Assembly: GCF_028554725.1 (NCBI RefSeq)
Contig: NC_071670.1
Location: 72,143,001 to 72,207,000 of the forward strand
DNA: 64,000 nucleotides
Direction: 5' to 3'
Source: Zeugodacus cucurbitae
Taxonomy: Eukaryota; Arthropoda; Insecta; Diptera; Tephritidae
The position numbers were made by a program, and so were the translations under genes. The notes under the pieces were generated by a model. The model had not been told where the DNA came from and did no database searches. It saw nothing but the letters and a program-made list of their open reading frames with translations. Positions 40,801-52,649 of the stretch are shown here, piece by piece (position 1 is the first letter of the stretch; every line of letters begins with the position of its first letter).

Positions 40801-43800
40801 AAGTCCAAAAAAAGTCGCTGCATAAAACGACCAAAGCGGCATACATACTCGTTCACTTGTGGTAATTTTGAACAGCTGCAACAGGGTGATATTATATTAT
40901 AATTCTGTTAGAGTTTAAACTTTTAATCATAAACTCTCACGACAACTCTCAAAAATCTAATTTCATACGAACCGTAAAAAAGTATGCCACGAGAATCTCC
41001 TTAGATTATCCACGGAAGAGGTGCAACAACATGGAAATTGCAACAAGAAGGAAGTGTAGAAATCGGGAGCAGAGAAGTCAGTGTGCACTGGCGGTTAATG
41101 CTGCACTGCTAATGTGACATTGTTGCAACCATCAACAATACCGTTATTGTATTTTTCTTTTTTTCTCATTTTCATGCTAATGCCTTTGCGGCACGCGGAA
41201 CTGTTGACAGTTCGCAGTTTGCCACCTTTTGTGGCACAGCACTTTCACTCACTCTCTTCACTGGTATTTGCATTGTTCGCTTTATTTGTGACACTTTTGC
41301 TGGTGCTTTTGTTGTTGTTCTTGTTATTGTCACACTTGCCATCCTAGAGGATTGTCTCTACCGCAATAATTGGTGCATTTCGCTGTTATTTGTATTGCAT
41401 TTTGGAATAATTCTGCAATTTCGGTGAATTATTGCCCTCTTTATCTTTACCGTTACACTGAAGTGGCAACGGTGTCTCAGCCGCAATGATAGCATAACCG
41501 GAGAATGGAACAAGTATTAATGCAACAGTTGAAACAATAACAAATTCAGTGGAAAGTTTGTGCTCCAGTTCTCAGAGTCGGGAATCAACACAATTTTCCA
41601 AATTAATCACCAGTAGCAAAGTAGCATTCACGAATTACTTTTATATACATAATTCGAGCATTTATTTCTCACCCTAAACACACATGTTGAACGTATCTCC
41701 AAAATTTCGAAAATCAGAAAGAAAATTCGCACGTTCGTTTGCTTTATTTACACAATCCTCACCATGATCTCTTCTGCATGGCATCCACATTACTCTTGAT
41801 ATCTTGAATGCTCTTTAAATCGTTCCGGTATATGAACTGAATAAACTAATTAGATATTCATTAATGCCATTAATGTTTAGTTGAAAGGTTCATATGCCAT
41901 ATGTCATCGGCAATGGAGAGAGTTTTCTTTAAAAAAATAAAGAAGACGCAAATATATATATTTCTCATAGTATGCTATATACTTTGGCATATCTTGCGAA
42001 TAATTATTTCTAATAAAAAGGAAAATCGAATTCTAATAAAATTAAATATTTCGTAACATCCTATTAACCATTAATACATAGATGCATCGCTTGCAGAGCT
42101 TCAAAGCCAAAATCTGGATTACTCAATACAGATTCCTCTAGTCCTTTGTTCGAATGAAACAAAGGAATCTCTTTAGTGGAAATAATCGTTATTTAATCTG
42201 CTAATCCTAACCAGTACTCCAAAGCCTTCTTTATGTAACCTTTTTCCAAACATTGAATTGCGATTTTTTACTTCAGGCAGTGTAAGTGCAGCAACAATGT
42301 TTAAATTCAATTAAATTTTTTTTATGCAAAGCAAATGACTTTTCTAGTGGTAATAAAAACAAAATGGCATTGATTTTTCTGACATACACACCTGCATCAC
42401 CTCTTCCATTGATCTGAAAAAGTGCAGACACCAACATTATACCCACGTGCCACACAACCACCTGAGCATCCACACAACCCACATGTGCCCTTTGTAGCTT
42501 TTGCCTCAGCACCAACACCCTCAAGGGCAGGAATAGTTACAGCTGGTAGAAACAAGTGCTCTTGTACATTCTGCATGCCACCCGCTTCTGCAGCCAAGCA
42601 ACCACAGATGGCAACTAAGGTGCACTCACATATACTCTAGTATTTGTTGTTGATGTTGCTATTGCTAATCCAGCTATTTGATAGCCAAGGGATCGATTTT
42701 TTTAGTCCAACATTGTTTTCCCTTTCCTTGCACTTTTTGAATAATATTGTTGCTATTGTTGTATTTTTATCATATAGAAAGTGCTTTCTGTTGCTTGTTG
42801 CCTTAAAGCCAGCCATTAATAACAGCACAAACTATAAATATCGCCTCGGAAGCGATGAAAGTTCAGTTTCACAAGTCAAAGTAAAGGAAATCCACCGTTG
42901 AAGGGGAGCAAACAGGAAGCCAAGTTTATTTATACATTTGTAATTCTGTTGTCTCTGAGAACTCTATAAATGTCAACGGTTCATTGAGTACCGGTCAGTA
43001 AAGGGGAGAATGACGATAATTTTAGTTGGATTTGTGCCCATGATTATTTGGATCAATTTAATTAGAATAATAATAGTAATTCATGTTTTCCTAAAGCTAA
43101 CAGTTTTGAATTGAATTAAGTTAATGAATGATTGCTTTTATCATCGAATTTCTTTTATTTAAGTTCTAAACTAAAGGCTTGAATCAAAGTAAAGAGTTGT
43201 GAGTGTTGTGGAATTATCGGTTCACCAAAGATTTAAACCAAACGTTAAATTGAAATACAGAATGGAACAAATCTCAACATAAATATATAATTTCGAATTC
43301 AATTAGTTTAAACAAATCACAGCCAAGTCGCTAATTTGCAATGCAGAAGAAAACAGAAACTACAACAAACCCATCATTCTCATGCCAACAAATCACACGA
43401 ATTTTGGTTTCACATTAAAAATTTCACCTTTGCTGTGCCTCTGACCCCAAAAATAATGCAAAAACACACAACAAGTCCAACAACTCCAACAAATACTGGT
43501 ATTACTGTCACATAATGCTTTTGTGTCCTTCAATCATGGTTTATGCTTTGACTTATAACTTTTGGTTAGAAGTAGACACTACGCTTAGGTATACCTCTCT
43601 CCCATGCAATAAACCCTTGTCGGGTATGAGTAATAGTTGGAATAGAAGGAGAAGGAGCAGCGCTGCAGTTTGGCAGACGATGGGAATCCATATTGCAACT
43701 TGAACCGAGCATAAATCACCGCAAATCGCATTTTGCATACATTTTGAATACTTGCAACATTTGCTGCATTGTTTTCTCAATTTTTGTTGTTTTCATTTTG

Positions 43801-45294
43801 TTTTGCTTTTTAGTTTTTACTCTCATATGCTTAGCACAAAATGTGCACTTTGACCCTTGTTTCCTCCAATAAAATTCCAAAAAGCTTGACAAAACTTGTG
43901 ACAAATGTTTTGATTGTTTCCAATTCTGTTGCACTTGTGTGATGTCTCTTGGTATTAAAAATAAAAAAATCCTCCGATTGCAAATAAAATATATATTGCC
44001 TCTGGCTAAGCACAACTCCCTCCCTATTTTTACCAGTAAAGTATAAAAAATTTCGACAAATTGCTATCACTTCATTTCCGCTTGAGTGGGTAGGTGGATT
44101 TCAGATATCTTAAGGTTTCCATAAATTTTATATCGTATAGTAGTATTAAAACTAAAACTTCACTATCTACTTCCCCAGCCTTATTAATTCAATACCTTCT
44201 AAATAAACGATGACCATTCAAGTGGCATAATTTCTTATCTCGCTCGTAACAGAAGCACCACTTGTTCAAAGGTGGCTGTGTCTGCACATTTTCTTGACAG
44301 CCAACCCTCGTCGGTTAATCATTAATTCTGCCGAAAGTAACCGAAATTTCTACTTTAGTCTGTTAGGTCGAGTTATTTATGGTTTAGAGTAGAACAAACA
44401 AAATTAGCCGCCTTCAAGTCGCCTACACTGTAATGCCTCGTCTATCTCCTTCACTAACTTGTCAGAGGCGTACATAATCGCATTAGATATTTGTTACATT
44501 CGAATGCTCAAGTGTAAACGAAAATATACGCTACCATCTGAAGGAAATCGCTTGTTTTACTATTGATAAAACATTAATTCGCCGAGAGAAGGTTGGGCGA
44601 TGAACAAAACGTTTTACTCTTTCGTTTCCATCTAAATAAATAGTGACTCCCAGACAACAGAAACGCTTATCTCCCGCTATAGAAAAACAAATGTTGGAGG
44701 CTAGTCACACATATTGTGCCATCTTCAAGTAGACAAGAATTCTTCTAACACGTGTAAAACTTATTAATAAATCATAGAAATCTTAATGAAAACAAAATTA
44801 GCTAAATTTCATATTTTCACTTTAGTTTAGTTGACATAGTAGTATGATGATTAACCCAAAGAGTATAGAGCTTACCAAAGTATAAGAAATACAATATTGA
44901 AATATACCAGGTAGTTCCCGTTACAAAATAAAAGTATATAAGTTCACACTAGTTGAGAAGTAGTTTATAGTTAAAGGATTTCACTGGAGGGTAGAGGATA
45001 ACCACTGAAAACGGTAATGAACAAACATCTTTTAATTCACCTCGTGTGGTGAAAAGCTCATACAGCAAAAGTTTGTGAGAATTCGTCTATATATGTGTTG
45101 AGTATGGTATGTGTGTACTAAGGTAAATACATAGTATATAATTCGGAAAAAATAAAATGTCATGAAAATTGTCAAGAATTTAATTATTTTCTCTTATCAG
45201 CTAATTATATCTTTGCTAATTTGCCATTTAAGTCAGTGAATTAATATTACTAAGAAACGCCAATTAAAACACAATAATTTCTTTTTCATTACAG
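34801..45294. other. Non-coding DNA, presumably intron or intergenic
   Basis: No supported exon is seen. Homopolymer T tracts occur at 37979-38016. AATATATAT-type simple sequence occurs at about 36690-36720 and CAA runs near 39085. The region 39360-39735 is less AT-rich and open in several frames on both strands at once, which points to composition rather than coding. A 92-codon hydrophobic frame at 34810-35088 directly follows the leader-like tract but has no recognisable family. Confidence 0.5.
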
Positions 45295-46514
45295 ATTTCC
45301 TATGAATTCTATCTGCGTTGTGTGTTTCCAGTGAATTCTATGGTATGAGTAAAACCGCATAATAATTCATTAGTGCTTTAAATAAGAAAAGCTCACGTTT
45401 AAGTGTGTGTGTATCTCGCATGTGTAAATTCAAGAATTTCGAGTATAATTACAAAAATAAAATCCAAATAGTTTAATTAAAGCAACGAATGCCGCTTGCA
45501 ATTGGAACATTTTTAAGCTAGACAAAATGTGCAATTGCCACGGCGAGTCTCCACGAGTTCAGCACCAAAGTGCCGAGCGGCCTTTTGCATCCAGCGAAGC
45601 GTGTTGCTGTCGGTCGCGCAGCTGCGCTCGTGAATAACGTACGTCGGGATCCCTCGCTCACACACAATCACTACACCGCCACAAATACAACAAAAACAAC
45701 AACAGAGGACAAGAAATGTGCTCTTTGCTCTCAGGAAGTAAGTGAGTTGCAAGCGTTTAAAAACGGATGAGGAAGTGAGAGGTGCTTGTCGGCGGAGCAA
45801 CAGTTAAACCACAACACAACGCGCCTAAAAGCCGGCAACACTACAAAGTTTATTGGCACGAAAAATCAAAACGGCAGAAAACCACAAACACCGTTAAGCG
45901 AGGTAAATGCCAAGGAAAAGTGAGCTTAAGAGTGCGGAACCAAAGTGGTGAGCAGTCAAAACACTAGAAAAAATAGTAAAAAGACAGGAGAAGAGTGTAA
46001 AGGACCGTATGCGAAAGGCGAGCACTCGAGCCGGTGTTTAAGTGCAATAACGACAGAAAGAGCAACAACAAACAAATACACGGCAACAAAACTGCAATAG
46101 AGCAATTGCAACATCAATAACACAATCAACAAAAACAACAATAAAGCGTTGAAACTCTAACTTACAGACATTCTTCTGCTTCTACTCACACTTTCAAACG
46201 CCAACGAACGGTATCACAACAGAAAGATTGATACGAGTGCTGAAATAAGATATGTTTTGCTGTCTGAGGACTTCAAGTGCAGTAGAAGAGCCATAACACC
46301 AGAATAATTGCAACGAATATAGAAATTGCAGAAAAAATATCTCAGTCAGAAATAACAATCTCAATTAAGCAGGTGTGTGCCTCGTCGTATACTTAACTTG
46401 AATCACTCAAAAGTGACAATTTAAGAATCTTACAATTTAACATACACTACACTATAAATAACTGTACATACAGTCAATACAAGAAACAATTCAAAATTCA
46501 GTTAAACTGTAGAA
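45295..46514 (+). other. Candidate 5'-UTR region upstream of a first coding exon
   Basis: The tract starts just after a strong acceptor-like signal, a T-rich run ending in ATTACAG at 45294. Within it, 45295-45341 ends at a donor-like GTATGAG and could be a tiny separate exon. From about 45500 to 46500 the sequence is CA/GA-rich, with CAACAA and GAAAGAGCAACAA runs of the kind seen in fly leaders, and contains no long frame in the + direction. It leads into the ATG at 46515. Whether transcription starts here or an upstream exon splices in at 45295 cannot be decided from sequence. Confidence 0.35.
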
Positions 46515-46635
46515 ATGAATTTGATTGTGGCCACAATGAGTTTCCTGAAAGCAAGCAGTCATCAAAAGGCGACCATCACTCTCACCGCTCTCAGCTGGTT
46601 GCTGCTGGGTCTTGGATTGATCATTTCATTGCCTG
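46515..46635 (+). CDS. Candidate first coding exon with signal peptide or signal anchor, gene unknown
   Basis: ATG at 46515 opens 40 codons plus one base and then meets a good splice donor (CCTG|GTGAGC, GT at 46636-46637), so the phase would be 1. The peptide has a short polar part with K12, H16 and K18, then a strongly hydrophobic run from about residue 19 to 38 (LTALSWLLLGLGLIIS), the shape of a secretory signal peptide or signal anchor. A second ATG at 46536 (Met8) sits in the context CACAATGAG and may be the true start. The preceding kilobase looks like a 5' leader. No downstream exon is recognisable in the next 17 kb, so the mature protein and gene name are unknown. A cell-surface or secreted protein is the natural inference. 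Confidence 0.45.
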
Positions 46636-49220
46636 GTGAGCTTATCTTATCTCTTGATATCCATTTATTTTATGAAACATTTTATAATATGCATGTGTGT
46701 ATAATACTCTACCGAAGAACGGTCACACAAGTGTGTACCTTCAATGGAACTCAGCACTCAAAATCATGTTCGGCTCATAAGTTCTAAATCAGGCAAATGC
46801 TGAATAATTTTCCATAAATATATTTAAATACACAATAAGTTGTTCTTGCAGTGGTGATATATTCAGCAACAACCAGGCATTTTATGGTATTTTTGCTTTG
46901 GGGCGAATCCTAGTGAAAGGCAGAAGATATGGTTATTTTCAGCAACTCATTTCATTCAAACTCTGTACAAATATTGATTTTGAGCGTGTGACCGGCAAGG
47001 AGTTGCTCTTTGGATGTGGCTTGGCGTCACCAATGCACGCAAAATATTCTTGGACCGGCAGTGGTGAATTTCACTCCATAAAAAGGGAAGAATTAGAAAG
47101 CAAAGGAAACAATTAAATGTGAGATTGCTGATGGTAATCGAACGTTGACAACTTCGATTTGGAATGCCACCGAATCGGAAATTGGTTTGTTATGGTGAAT
47201 CTAATTATCTCACAGCGAGAATGTCCTTTTGTATACTACTTTATGATTAAGTCAAATTTGTGATTAAGTATTTTAAGTAATCCGCACTGACATCTTATGG
47301 CCTCAATATTCGACTCAAAACTAGACAAAACTCTTTAATCACTTAAATTTCTTTCTTTCCATCAAAATTAATTTTATAATTATTTATTTAATTTAAGTAA
47401 GGGTATTAGAAACATGTTTTGATTATAATTTAAAGCATATAAGAAGCTATATTGAAACCCAATCTCATTTAACCACAACGCAACACAAATTTCTTCTGCA
47501 TGTGAGTCATACAATAGGACTCATAACTTCCTAACCAATTTCAATAAATGTTCAATGAACCCAATCCAATCACTTTAGCATCGCCTCGGCATCCATAAAA
47601 CACACACGTATGTACATATGTGTACTGGTTGTAAACATTGTAAGCGATCATAAATCTCTTTACTGGTATCGCAGTTGCCTCAATAATTCTTAAAAATGTA
47701 TGCGAGGAAGAGAAATTCTGACACTTTTAGGCACACACCCACCCAGAGCATAAAATACTTTTCAGTTTGTCCATAAATAATGAATTTGAACTCTTGCAAC
47801 CCTCAACGTCGTGTTGTAGTTGGAGGATATGATATACAATTCATATAATTTCAGCAATAATCCAAACTCAGATACGAACTAACCAAAAAATATCAAACTA
47901 ACAAAAATTAGTAGTGACGTTGGAAAATAAAGTTTGATAAATGATTTAAAAATCACATAGTCATAAGCAAACACATCTTCTAAATATAATTCTCCTCAAC
48001 TGAAGCTTCGATCTCATTAAATATTTATATTAATAAAATTAAAAAATAAATTACTGATTACTTAAATTGGATATCTCCAGAAGAATGCATAATGGAATGC
48101 ACTACCGATTATATTAAGGAGCCTAAAAATGCCAATTCTGAACAAACTGTAATGAGAACATTTCTGAATTAAAGTCGACGATGTTTAGAACTATCGCCAC
48201 CAACACATCCGCTAAACTGATTTGTCCTGGCAAATTGATGTCTGCTATCAACATAGCTGCTGAGTGGCCTTGATAACAGTCACAGCTTATTTTTATGGGA
48301 TGCACAGTGGTTACATATACATATTTGCAAACAGTTGTGGAATTTAAGGTTCTCACCAATTTTAGTTCACTCATAATTGTCTAATTAAAAATAAATAATA
48401 ATGTGACTGAAGCGAGAAAATCAAGTAGCTGTGTAGCATTCAATTGTCGTTTTAGTTACACAAATACGTGACATAGGTTACCATATATAGTATTCGATGT
48501 TTATTAGACAATATATGCGTATAATTGTCTCGCCAGACTAAAGAGCGTTTAAACGCATCCCCAAACACACGCATTTATATTAGTATACGTACATATACAG
48601 GAGGAGTCAGAACATTTCTGCAATAGCGAAATGAGAATATTAAGTTTGTGTTTTCCTTCTTGCACACAACTCCAACACCAGTTTACACTTACACTGAGTT
48701 TATAGTTTTCTTAACACACATCTTTCGTACAACTTTTGCAGAGTTGAATGTGTTTCTCAAATTACCAAAAGCATCCCTGCTGTTGTTGTCCCTCATATGC
48801 TCTTCGTTTTATTGCGGATAGTAAAATTTGCTAAGTTATGGACACTTGTGCGGTTAAGTAGACTGACAGTTAAGCTCAAGTGTGAATACCTCGGATGATC
48901 GCCCCGAAGCAAAGGTGATGTGGCGCCTCTTCATGTTAGCAAATAAGTGTGCGCTACACAAAATGAGATAAGAACACATACTTGAGGGTAATTAAACCGC
49001 TAGCCGTAATAAAATGTTCCCCGGTTTAGTGAAAGTTCTTTCTTACAAAATGTAAATAACTCTCTACTCTCTCTAGCAAAATTTTAACAACTAAAATGTC
49101 AAAATATCAATGCAAAAACTGAGAGGCTGTAAATTCACAAGGGAAGTCAAATTACTATTTTCTCTTCTTCTCTTTAGTCTAGTTTTTCATTAAGTCTCAT
49201 AAATTGAAATTCAGAATAAA
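46636..49220. other. Non-coding DNA, probable first part of an intron
   Basis: If the exon ending at 46635 is real, this is the start of its intron. The sequence is AT-rich, without further exons, RNA genes or repeats that I can support. Confidence 0.45.
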
Positions 49221-49494
49221 TCTATACTACTATTATAAAGAAGAAAGATTTGTATGTATGTTTGTAATGAACAAACTCAAAAACTACTGTGCCGATTTCA
49301 AAAATTCTTTCACCATTCGAAAGCTACATTCGCCTCGAGTAAGTGGCTATATATATTGCTAGAATCTAATCTTTCTGGAAATAGTTCCCAGGTGAGAGTA
49401 TCATAAAGACTCCGTGATGGAGAATCTTAATCTGAAACTGAAATCGTAAAAATAGTAGAAGTATACAAGCTCACTTCATAATCCGAGAGAAAGA

Positions 49495-49513
49495 CATCGG
49501 ACACCAAAGACTA
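49495..49513 (+). repeat. 19-bp direct repeat, left copy, inside the Helitron
   Basis: CATCGGACACCAAAGACTA here is repeated exactly at 50136-50154. The two copies bracket 622 bp that contain the CACGTG/EcRE modules and the CCGGAA-rich stretch. This suggests the bracketed piece was acquired as a unit or arose by slippage during replication. Confidence 0.85.
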
Positions 49514-49538
49514 CACTCATAAATGTAAACAAAAATAT

Positions 49539-49724
49539 CACGTGATCTTGTAATGGCATCACGTGGTCAGTGTGGGGTCATTGACCTCACTCAAAAATGT
49601 AAACATAAATATCACGTGACCTTGATGTGACATCACGTGAACTGGGCGGGGTCATTGACCTGTAAACAAAAATATCACGTGATCTTGAATTGTCATCACG
49701 TGATCAGGGTGGGGTCATTGACTT
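49539..49724 (+). promoter_or_regulatory. Three modules of paired CACGTG plus ecdysone-receptor-type IR-1 sites
   Basis: CACGTG occurs at 49539, 49560, 49613, 49634, 49676 and 49697, as three pairs each exactly 21 bp apart. Exactly 15 bp after the second member of each pair begins GGGTCA-T-TGACCT (49575-49587 and 49649-49661), with GGGTCA-T-TGACTT in the third (49712-49724). The first two match the consensus RGKTCANTGAMCY for EcR/USP at every position; the third has one mismatch. CACGTG with flanking T and A (TCACGTGA) is the core for bHLH-ZIP or bHLH-PAS factors such as Myc/Max, Mitf or Clock/Cycle. Module starts are 74 and 63 bp apart, so only the internal geometry is fixed. Binding and activity are inference. 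Confidence 0.6.
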
Positions 49725-49726
49725 CA

Positions 49727-49915
49727 TGGGATAACCGGATATGATGTTGCCGGAACCGGAAATGGGGTGGTTGAATATTCGTCACTGGAATTGAGAGTGG
49801 GGCATCTGGAAACGGAACGAGAAACAAGGTATGGGATGACCGATGGAACCGGATATGGGAATGATGCGCCGGAACTGGAAATGAAGCAACCGGAAATATT
49901 TTACAGGAAACGGAT
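49727..49915 (+). repeat. Degenerate CCGGAA/CCGGAT-rich stretch in the Helitron
   Basis: Words of the form ACCGGAT, GCCGGAA, ACCGGAA and ACTGGAA recur irregularly, roughly every 10-40 bp, with intervening ATGGG or ATGAAG words. There is no strict period. The core CCGGAA matches ETS-family sites, including those of the ecdysone-induced factor E74A, but degenerate GGAA words are also common in Helitron interiors. Confidence 0.5.
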
Positions 49916-50135
49916 GTTCGATATAGAGCGGACGTCACAATGAAGAGGAAATTGGACAGGAAACATCCCTTCTCCAGAAAGTGCTTAGTGACGAAAGCAG
50001 CGTCAGCTCCAGGGCTTAACATAAATGTTTCCTTTTCATAGAAGACTTCTGCTTGCATCATATCCGCTTCCGTTTTGAGACTTCCGATTCCTTAATCGTT
50101 ATCGATATAAGTGTGAAGTTTTATTCCGCTATCTT

Positions 50136-50154
50136 CATCGGACACCAAAGACTA
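50136..50154 (+). repeat. 19-bp direct repeat, right copy, inside the Helitron
   Basis: Exact copy of 49495-49513. It marks the right edge of the internal cassette, after which about 190 bp of typical Helitron 3' sequence continues to the CTAG terminus. Confidence 0.85.
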
Positions 50155-50345
50155 GAGATAGTAATCAAGATTTAACTCATTACAAATAAAATATAATTTC
50201 ATGCTCGAATTTTCTTCCTTTTACTTTTTTAAATGAACCCACGCAAGAAATGGGAAGTACGTACATATGTATGGGAACGTGTGTAAAAACTTACAACTTT
50301 TGAAATGTTTGTTTAAAGCCGTGCGAAGCCGGAGCGGTCGGCTAG

Positions 50346-52645
50346 TGTATATATAAGGAGAAAATACTCATACTTCGTACGACAGTAATTATTTCTTGCG
50401 GGGAGTGCCAGTGCATTCTGTTCATAAAAGTTATATATATTATGTGCGATATTCTGTCATTACATGCGTTACTGTACTTCCGCATTCGTCAACACGCCAA
50501 AGACAACACGAACAACACGTTAAGTAGACTTCTATGTACGAGAGTTGTTATTATTGCGCTTGAGTACTCAACAATGTTGGTACCACAAGCTCACAAATTT
50601 TCTTCCTCACCTTATTTCCATTCTCTACGTTCAGTTACACTCAGAATATATGCATTTCCATTGTCTGGGGGTAGTGAACTTCTTAAGTCACTTAACCACT
50701 TGTGATTTCAAGCGGTTGCCTCTTGTCTTGTCTCATTCTTGCTTTTCTCCTTGAGTTGTTGTCTTTCAGAAGTCTTTGTGGTTTTGTTGTGGCTTGCAAA
50801 TGAGACAATGTGTATAGGTAAAAGACCACGCATATCATATTTAAAGATTAAAAACACCTATATGATCGATATAATCGGCCTATATAACCAGTCAACCCTT
50901 TTACTTAAACTTCGCTTTGTCTTTGGTGTGATTTTTATGCTCAGTTTAAGCTCTAATTAGTTTCCAGTATGGATTTAATGTAAAGTAGCATATTTAGTTT
51001 CATTGCCTTAACCACAAAGCCGACACTAATCGTATTGCCTTATGCAAATGTCATAAAACTAACCGGAGGCATTTGTGTGTAATGCGTGGTAAGCTCAACT
51101 GCAAGCATATGTACGCACTATACCTGCGCACAAAAAAATTTAAATTCTTCAGAATTGCATTTAAATCTACTTAATAAATAAATGTTTCGCAACACGGAAA
51201 TAAATATTTTCAATAATAGAAAGTGGTTTTTGTAGTTAAGGGAGCCGTTACATTTCACGTCAGTGTGCTTTTATCTGATCCTACTTATGATTGTAGTTGT
51301 TTGGACTGACGGATGCCGGGTCGTGAAAAACACGAGTCGTTGACCCCTTTTGGCACAGCAGCCAAAAACGGTGGCTGAAACACAGACGAATAGCACGAAA
51401 ATTCTTCACATCGGAGGAGATAACAAAGTTTCAGCCGCAACTGTTGGCCAACTCCCTCGCAGAGTCTTCGCTACCTCATGTCTGGCGTTTTGTGCCACTC
51501 GACCTTTTAGGCGACCAGCATTGGCCGACGCGCGTGAACTCTGTCGCAGGTGACTGACACTAATGCCACACGTTTCTCAGCCAACTCAGACACTGCCGCA
51601 GCCACTGATGCAGGCTTCAAAAGTGTTGAAGCAAGTGTTACTCTTTTATTCATATTGCCTGTGTTGGCTCTGATTTTCGTGTGTGTTCATAGACACCAAC
51701 ATAAACAGTTGTTAATAGCCAATCTCGTCGAGAGATTTATATTGCAGACACAAAAGTAATAGCAACAGTGATGACAACAACACCGCGGTGAACTCTTCAC
51801 CACATTTCCCACAGAAAAAAAAGCCTTATAATGACTAAGCCATGACTAAAAGTCTCTAGGAATGATATCCTTTAAACGTATGCCTTATATAGCAACTTTA
51901 AGCCGCATACATATAATTTCTGTACTCAATCCAAAAAAATGTAAATCAGTAAAGGGTTTAAACTAAAATTAAATTAGAATTTAAATTTCCTCTGCATTTT
52001 TTACTAATCCATCTGGTTAATTTAATATATCTTCCACTTTACTTAATCCATAGTTCGGTCAATAAGCGTAAGTGTGCTGGTTGTGGTAACAAAAGCCGCC
52101 ATTTGGAACAAAGTCATATTGAAATAGTTCAGAGACGGAAAAAAGTCCTATCCATTCCTACGTAACGCTTTATATTTATTGTAAAACACACACAAAATGA
52201 GGACACATTATCTCCGTTCCGATACAATAGTAAGCCCGTTACCTATTGTTGGCTAGTATAGCATACATTTAGGGACATATTTAAATCACTTAATGCAACA
52301 TACTACCTCTGCTATAAGACAATTTCAGTGTAGTTACGAGTGTAACTCTAATTAATTTATGTTGGCTGTATGAGTAAATCTGTGTAGCCCGCAGGCTTCT
52401 CCACCATCTCGATTATACTGATTGAAATACACACACAAATTTACGAATTAATGAGCTCGATTACTCTGCTTTCATGCAAAACAAAAATAGTATAGAATTT
52501 AATGAAAATACAACTTTTTTAAGGTTAAACATTTTCGATTTCGTTTAAGTCAATATTACACAGATGTAGTAAAAATTTTGTAATTACACGTAAAATAATA
52601 TATCCCATTGTTGCCCGCATTCTCATCTGCATTGGTATACATCAA
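50346..52645. other. Non-coding DNA between the Helitron and the LTR element
   Basis: No supported gene. Around 51300-51790 the composition is less AT-rich, and two forward frames (51350-51553 and 51550-51759) overlap by four bases. The second includes a hydrophobic run of about 19 residues. Neither resembles a known family, and the tract could equally be a non-coding exon. Confidence 0.45.
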
Positions 52646-52649
52646 TACA
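52646..52649 (+). repeat. Target-site duplication TACA, left
   Basis: The four bases next to the left LTR are repeated at 58461-58464 after the right LTR. Four-base duplications are usual for Ty3/gypsy integrases. Confidence 0.8.

Larger units (their letters stand above)
49221..50345 (+). mobile_element. Non-autonomous Helitron (1125 bp)
   Basis: The 5' end is TCTATACTACTATTATAAAG and the 3' end is GCGGTCGGCTAG. These fit the TC...CTRR rule of Helitrons, rolling-circle transposons that insert between A and T without target duplication. The flanking bases are A (49220) and T (50346), as expected. The GC-rich block CGTGCGAAGCCGGAGCGG close to the 3' end can form the short subterminal hairpin (GCCG 50328-50331 with CGGC 50339-50342). 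The 5' AAACTCAAAAACTACTG text is also typical of insect copies I recall. There is no Rep/helicase frame, so it depends on an autonomous relative. Its interior holds a regulatory-looking cassette described separately. Confidence 0.85.

Noticed and set aside
41114..41347. 77-codon hydrophobic frame that could pass for a membrane protein
   Set aside because: It is built of T-rich, Leu/Phe-biased low-complexity sequence with no leader, splice context or family resemblance.
51350..51759. Two forward frames overlapping by four bases, the second with a hydrophobic segment
   Set aside because: The bacterial-looking overlap is not meaningful in an insect genome and neither frame has a family signature.
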